Below, in pieces: positions 47,434-64,000 of a stretch of 64,000 nt of DNA. Position 1 is the stretch's first letter. Each line of letters starts with the position of its first letter. A program made the translations under genes and the position numbers. Origin of the DNA: Lepidurus packardi (lineage: Eukaryota; Arthropoda; Branchiopoda; Notostraca; Triopsidae); the NCBI GenBank assembly GCA_023053545.1, contig JAKZAN010000001.1:9878565-9942564 (forward strand), read 5' to 3'. Under the pieces are notes generated by a model. It worked only from the letters and a program-made list of their open reading frames with translations, made no database searches and was not told where the DNA came from.

Positions 47434-47506
47434 GGGGGTGTAGCTCAAATGGTAGAGCGCTCGCTTAGCATGCGAGAGGCACGGGGATCGATACCCCGCA
47501 TCTCCA
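47434..47506 (+). tRNA. tRNA-Ala (AGC), copy 5, intact
   Basis: Identical over 73 nt to copy 1, with G3:U70, anticodon AGC and all stems paired. A run of T follows within 20 bases (TCTTTTTTTC), a good RNA polymerase III terminator. Confidence 0.95.
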
Positions 47507-47779
47507 TTCGTTTTGTCTTTTTTTCTGGCGCCTTCTTTTATACCAGCGTCATCTAATGCCGATAGCTTGTACTCGGTGTTTCATTGTATAGTAATAAGAA
47601 CATGTAAACAAATCCCACGTTGGAAGTTTTAATTCAAAAGACAACCTGTCGACGTGTTTAACGTGTTCTTACTAGTTCAGAGATATTTATAAAATGTATA
47701 CTTTCTAGTGAACATAAGCCACTTTCTAAATCCGTGACAGATAGGGTGACATTAAGAGGAAATCAATTTTATTTTAAAA

Positions 47780-50168
47780 ATGCATAAGCAAATTCGATTG
47801 CTTCCGAGAATCAGAATATCTTTTTCTGATTGCGTTCGGTTTGTCCATAATTTTAAAAATCCTGTTCTAGGTAAGGCGATAAAGTATCCCTTACAATTAT
47901 TTATCCAAGAAAATTTAGATCAACAATTAAAACCTTCAGATATAGTAGAGCTAAAACAGAATTCTTTAAGCCAAGACAAACGACTCACGCCTATTAATTT
48001 CGACGCCAATTTTATAAAGACTTGCGCGGAAGTTAATGGTTTCAGCTTAGCGAAACAATATTTACACTACCTTCAATCAACCGGCCAGAAAATCAACAAC
48101 GCTGTACTAAATCGCTATATCAGTATCTGTTACCGGAATCCGGCAGATGTTGACAGCTCAGAAATTCTACGCTTGTGTCAACAATTAAAGTCCCAATCGC
48201 CGATATTAGACCAGTCAACAGTGGAAGCGCTTATTTTGGGTCTAAGTCTAACACCTGATTGGAGGTGCTGTCTACAGTTACTCACAGAGATGGAAAACGG
48301 CAGAATTTTAAAAGGCACTTGTTTTAACGCTGTTGTAAAAGCCGCTCTTCGAAACAGTGACTTGGAAACCGCCTTCCAATTCATGAGCCATGTGATGGAA
48401 GTCGATAAAAAAATTGACGAAGACATTTACGAATCCTGGCTAGATATCTGCCACGAATCCGATACCGAACGATTAATCCAGTTCTGGTCAGACCACGAAA
48501 TCTTGCCTAAGATTCAAAGCATCCGTAAGCTGCAACAGAAGTTAGACGCTCGAAAGGCTACGACCTTGGTCACCATCTCAGCCGAGTATGCATACAATAG
48601 AAGGTATTTTTACTGACCTAAATTCAAAAATTAGGGGTACCTGTCCAGCTTGTAAAGGGAAACTAAAACCTAATCGACTAAGTGAGACGGAGTTCGCTCA
48701 ATTACGTTCCTCTTTTCTGGAACGGGTTTTAAAAGGGAAAGACGTATTCCGCGGATCCACACCGAAAGAACTTGAGATCTTCCGTAGATATATTGCAGAA
48801 CACGCTCCTTTCGATACCGTCGTAGATGGATTAAATGTGGCGTACGTCCATGGGAGGAACAACAATAAGGCTGCTCAGGTAGAAAGCTCATGAACATCGA
48901 GCTTAAATTTTAATATTATTGTTTTTCTAAGTTGGTTAATCTAGTGAAGCATTATCCTAGCAAGCAGAAGCTCCTCATCTTGGGCAAGAAACACATGTTG
49001 AAATGGCCTGCAAGAGATATGCGCTTGGTTAGAGAACACGCCCTCTTCTTCGCCACCGATGATTTGTAAAAAAAAACAAAGGAGAACAGATTTAGTTAAA
49101 TCTATTGTGGATTAGGTCAAAGGATGATCCTTTCCTATTGTACGCGACCTTGACTAGTGGTCCTAGTACGTATTTTTTGTCGCGTGATTTGATGCGAGAC
49201 CACGCCTTTAAATTGGAGGATCACAGTTTGTCGCGTTTGTTCCGTAAATGGCAAAAAGCTCGGCAGTTGCAAATCACTTCTATGGACGCTAACAGTATTA
49301 ATATCCAAGTCCGTTCTATTTTATAAATTATTATATCTTATTATTCTCAAATAAACCAAAATACTTTAAGGCTTCCGTATATCTTAGCTTGGTATAGGCG
49401 ATTTGATGAAAAAATGCTTTTACAAGGCTACTGAGTTGGCTAACAAGTAGTGCACAACAAATGCACAACTTTTTCTAACGAGTATATGTATGTATTAGCA
49501 ATATGCGAATGAAGTTTGCAACTTTGAGAAGTACGTTACCTAAAAAGCTTTCCATTGGTTGTGCATTAGCTGCTAGTAAAAGAAAACTTTTGTTTTAGTT
49601 TGCTTTCAAGTCTGGCAAGCCGTGTTCGAGAAATCTTGTTCCGAAAGTTTGACGACTTGATTTGGTACATTGTGCTGCTACAGCAAACTGTGGTGACAAG
49701 TCGTACTTTTCAGAAGCAAAACAAAAGTAGAAACTTAGCCGGCAATTAGCTGTCTATTTCTTTTTTTACTTCTTACGCAAGTCTTACACAAACGCAAAAC
49801 AATAAAAACTATCAGTGTCATCTGTGACTCTTTCCTATCAATAGTCTAAAGGTATACGGGAGCCTTAATAGCGCGTTCCACTGTCTGCACAGGTGCAATA
49901 TTTTTACACTCCAGTGTGTGTACAGTGTGTAAACATATACATTTTTGACACACTGAGTGCCAAAAATATTGCACCAGTGCAGCTAGTGGAACGTGTTATA
50001 AGTGTAGAGTTTCTAAACGAAACTTTTCTTTGCAAACCATAGAAACCTCCCCTCCACTGGCCCGTAGCTCAGAAAACGGCTGAAAATTCCTGGCATATCC
50101 CTTACGATAGCGGCGAGGACCGTTATAGCTACGAACTGCCTCTTCACTGGTTATGTGCAGGAGTTTAG
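47780..50168 (+). CDS. PRORP: Mitochondrial protein-only RNase P catalytic subunit (PRORP/MRPP3)
   Basis: Five exons (47780-48603, 48635-48878, 48932-49065, 49116-49308, 50043-50168) give 506 residues; human PRORP has 583. It cleaves the 5' leader of mitochondrial pre-tRNAs, in animals together with TRMT10C and HSD17B10. A basic presequence and helical PPR-type repeats fill the first half. The zinc site has CPAC (Cys278, Cys281) and, in the last exon, WHIPYD (His483) and WLC (Cys503). The metallonuclease domain carries VDGLNVAY (Asp339), FATDD (Asp399, Asp400) and SRDLMRDH. Intron 1 is only 31 nt (48604-48634). Intron 4 is 734 nt and filled by two mobile elements; its donor GTCCGT is weak. 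Without splicing there, the frame stops at 49326 and lacks the second zinc-ligand pair. The gene is convergent with dynein, 111 bp between stops. Confidence 0.9.
49366..49868. mobile_element. TTAA piggyBac-like MITE, copy B, full length (503 bp)
   Basis: Flanked by TTAA on both sides, with short inverted ends TTAAGGCTTCCGTATA and, inward from the right, TTAAGGCTCCCGTATA. It contains no coding sequence. TTAA duplication and TTAAGG-type ends fit non-autonomous piggyBac-like elements, although other TTAA-using superfamilies exist. It lies within PRORP intron 4. Confidence 0.8.
49869..50000. mobile_element. Short palindromic foldback MITE (~132 bp)
   Basis: The left arm GCGTTCCACTGTCTGCACAG.. 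with GGTGCAATATTTTT pairs with a right arm ending ..CTAGTGGAACGTGTTATA, so almost the whole segment can fold into a long imperfect hairpin around TGTAAACATATACA. It abuts the TTAA MITE, and both sit in PRORP intron 4. Confidence 0.7.
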
Positions 50169-50279
50169 ACGTTATTGTGAAGCTGAATAATGTCATGTAT
50201 TAAGATTTTGCAAAGGTTTACACATGGACATTAACAATAATCTAAAACCCGACCGAATATTATTAACTGCAAGGAATTA

Positions 50280-64000
<13,721 letters not shown>

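Noticed and set aside
49116-49326. PRORP ending at the stop codon at 49324-49326
   Set aside because: That end lacks the C-terminal zinc ligands, and a matching in-phase exon with WHIPYD and WLC is present at 50043-50168.

Overview
This is nuclear DNA from an animal, most likely an arthropod. The genes are eukaryotic and spliced, nearly all introns are very short (about 31-85 nt, GT..AG), genes lie a few hundred bases apart on both strands, and a repeat block near 6.7-8.7 kb is built on TTAGG, the arthropod telomere motif. The compactness would suit a small crustacean or a mite, but the sequence does not fix the species. I joined exons by hand from splice signals, reading-frame phase and family resemblance; most joined coding lengths come out as exact multiples of three.

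Layout. 1.2-4.5 kb (-): an unrecognised Cys-rich single-pass membrane protein. 4.9-6.05 kb (-): ARMC1. 6.1-9.2 kb: degenerate TTAGG arrays alternating with a ~300-bp hairpin-rich module, carrying a hAT-like insertion. 9.2-10.7 kb (-): mitoribosomal mL38. 12.0-13.7 kb (+): a thioredoxin/NDK-like protein of the NME8/NME9 family. 13.9-14.7 kb (-): SLC66A3, head to head with 15.2-15.8 kb (+) mitoribosomal mL42. 16.0-17.5 kb (-): CDK10. 20.2-25.0 kb (+): septin 7 with a very long N-terminal extension. 25.75-26.3 kb (-): KIAA1143 family. 26.9-29.0 kb (-): TOMM70. 30.1-41.2 kb (-): the giant deubiquitinase USP24. 41.5-47.5 kb: five tRNA-Ala(AGC) copies mixed with transposon remains. 47.8-50.2 kb (+): PRORP, the protein-only mitochondrial RNase P nuclease. 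50.3-64.0 kb (-): the C-terminal part of cytoplasmic dynein heavy chain 1, running off the right edge.

The conserved genes are housekeeping genes with no operon logic. Several serve mitochondria (mL38, mL42, TOMM70, PRORP, and ARMC1 by family knowledge), others the cytoskeleton (septin 7, dynein). The most interesting material is mobile DNA. A TTAA-flanked, piggyBac-like MITE family has at least four copies between 44 and 63.5 kb. One copy is split by a P-element-like transposon that keeps an 8-bp target duplication, long terminal inverted repeats and a frameshifted C-terminal transposase remnant. Another copy is split by an unrelated 340-bp inverted-repeat element. A third sits inside the last intron of PRORP and separates the final exon, which carries expected zinc ligands, from the rest of the gene. 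Pogo/Tigger-like, hAT-like and BEL/Pao remnants are also present.
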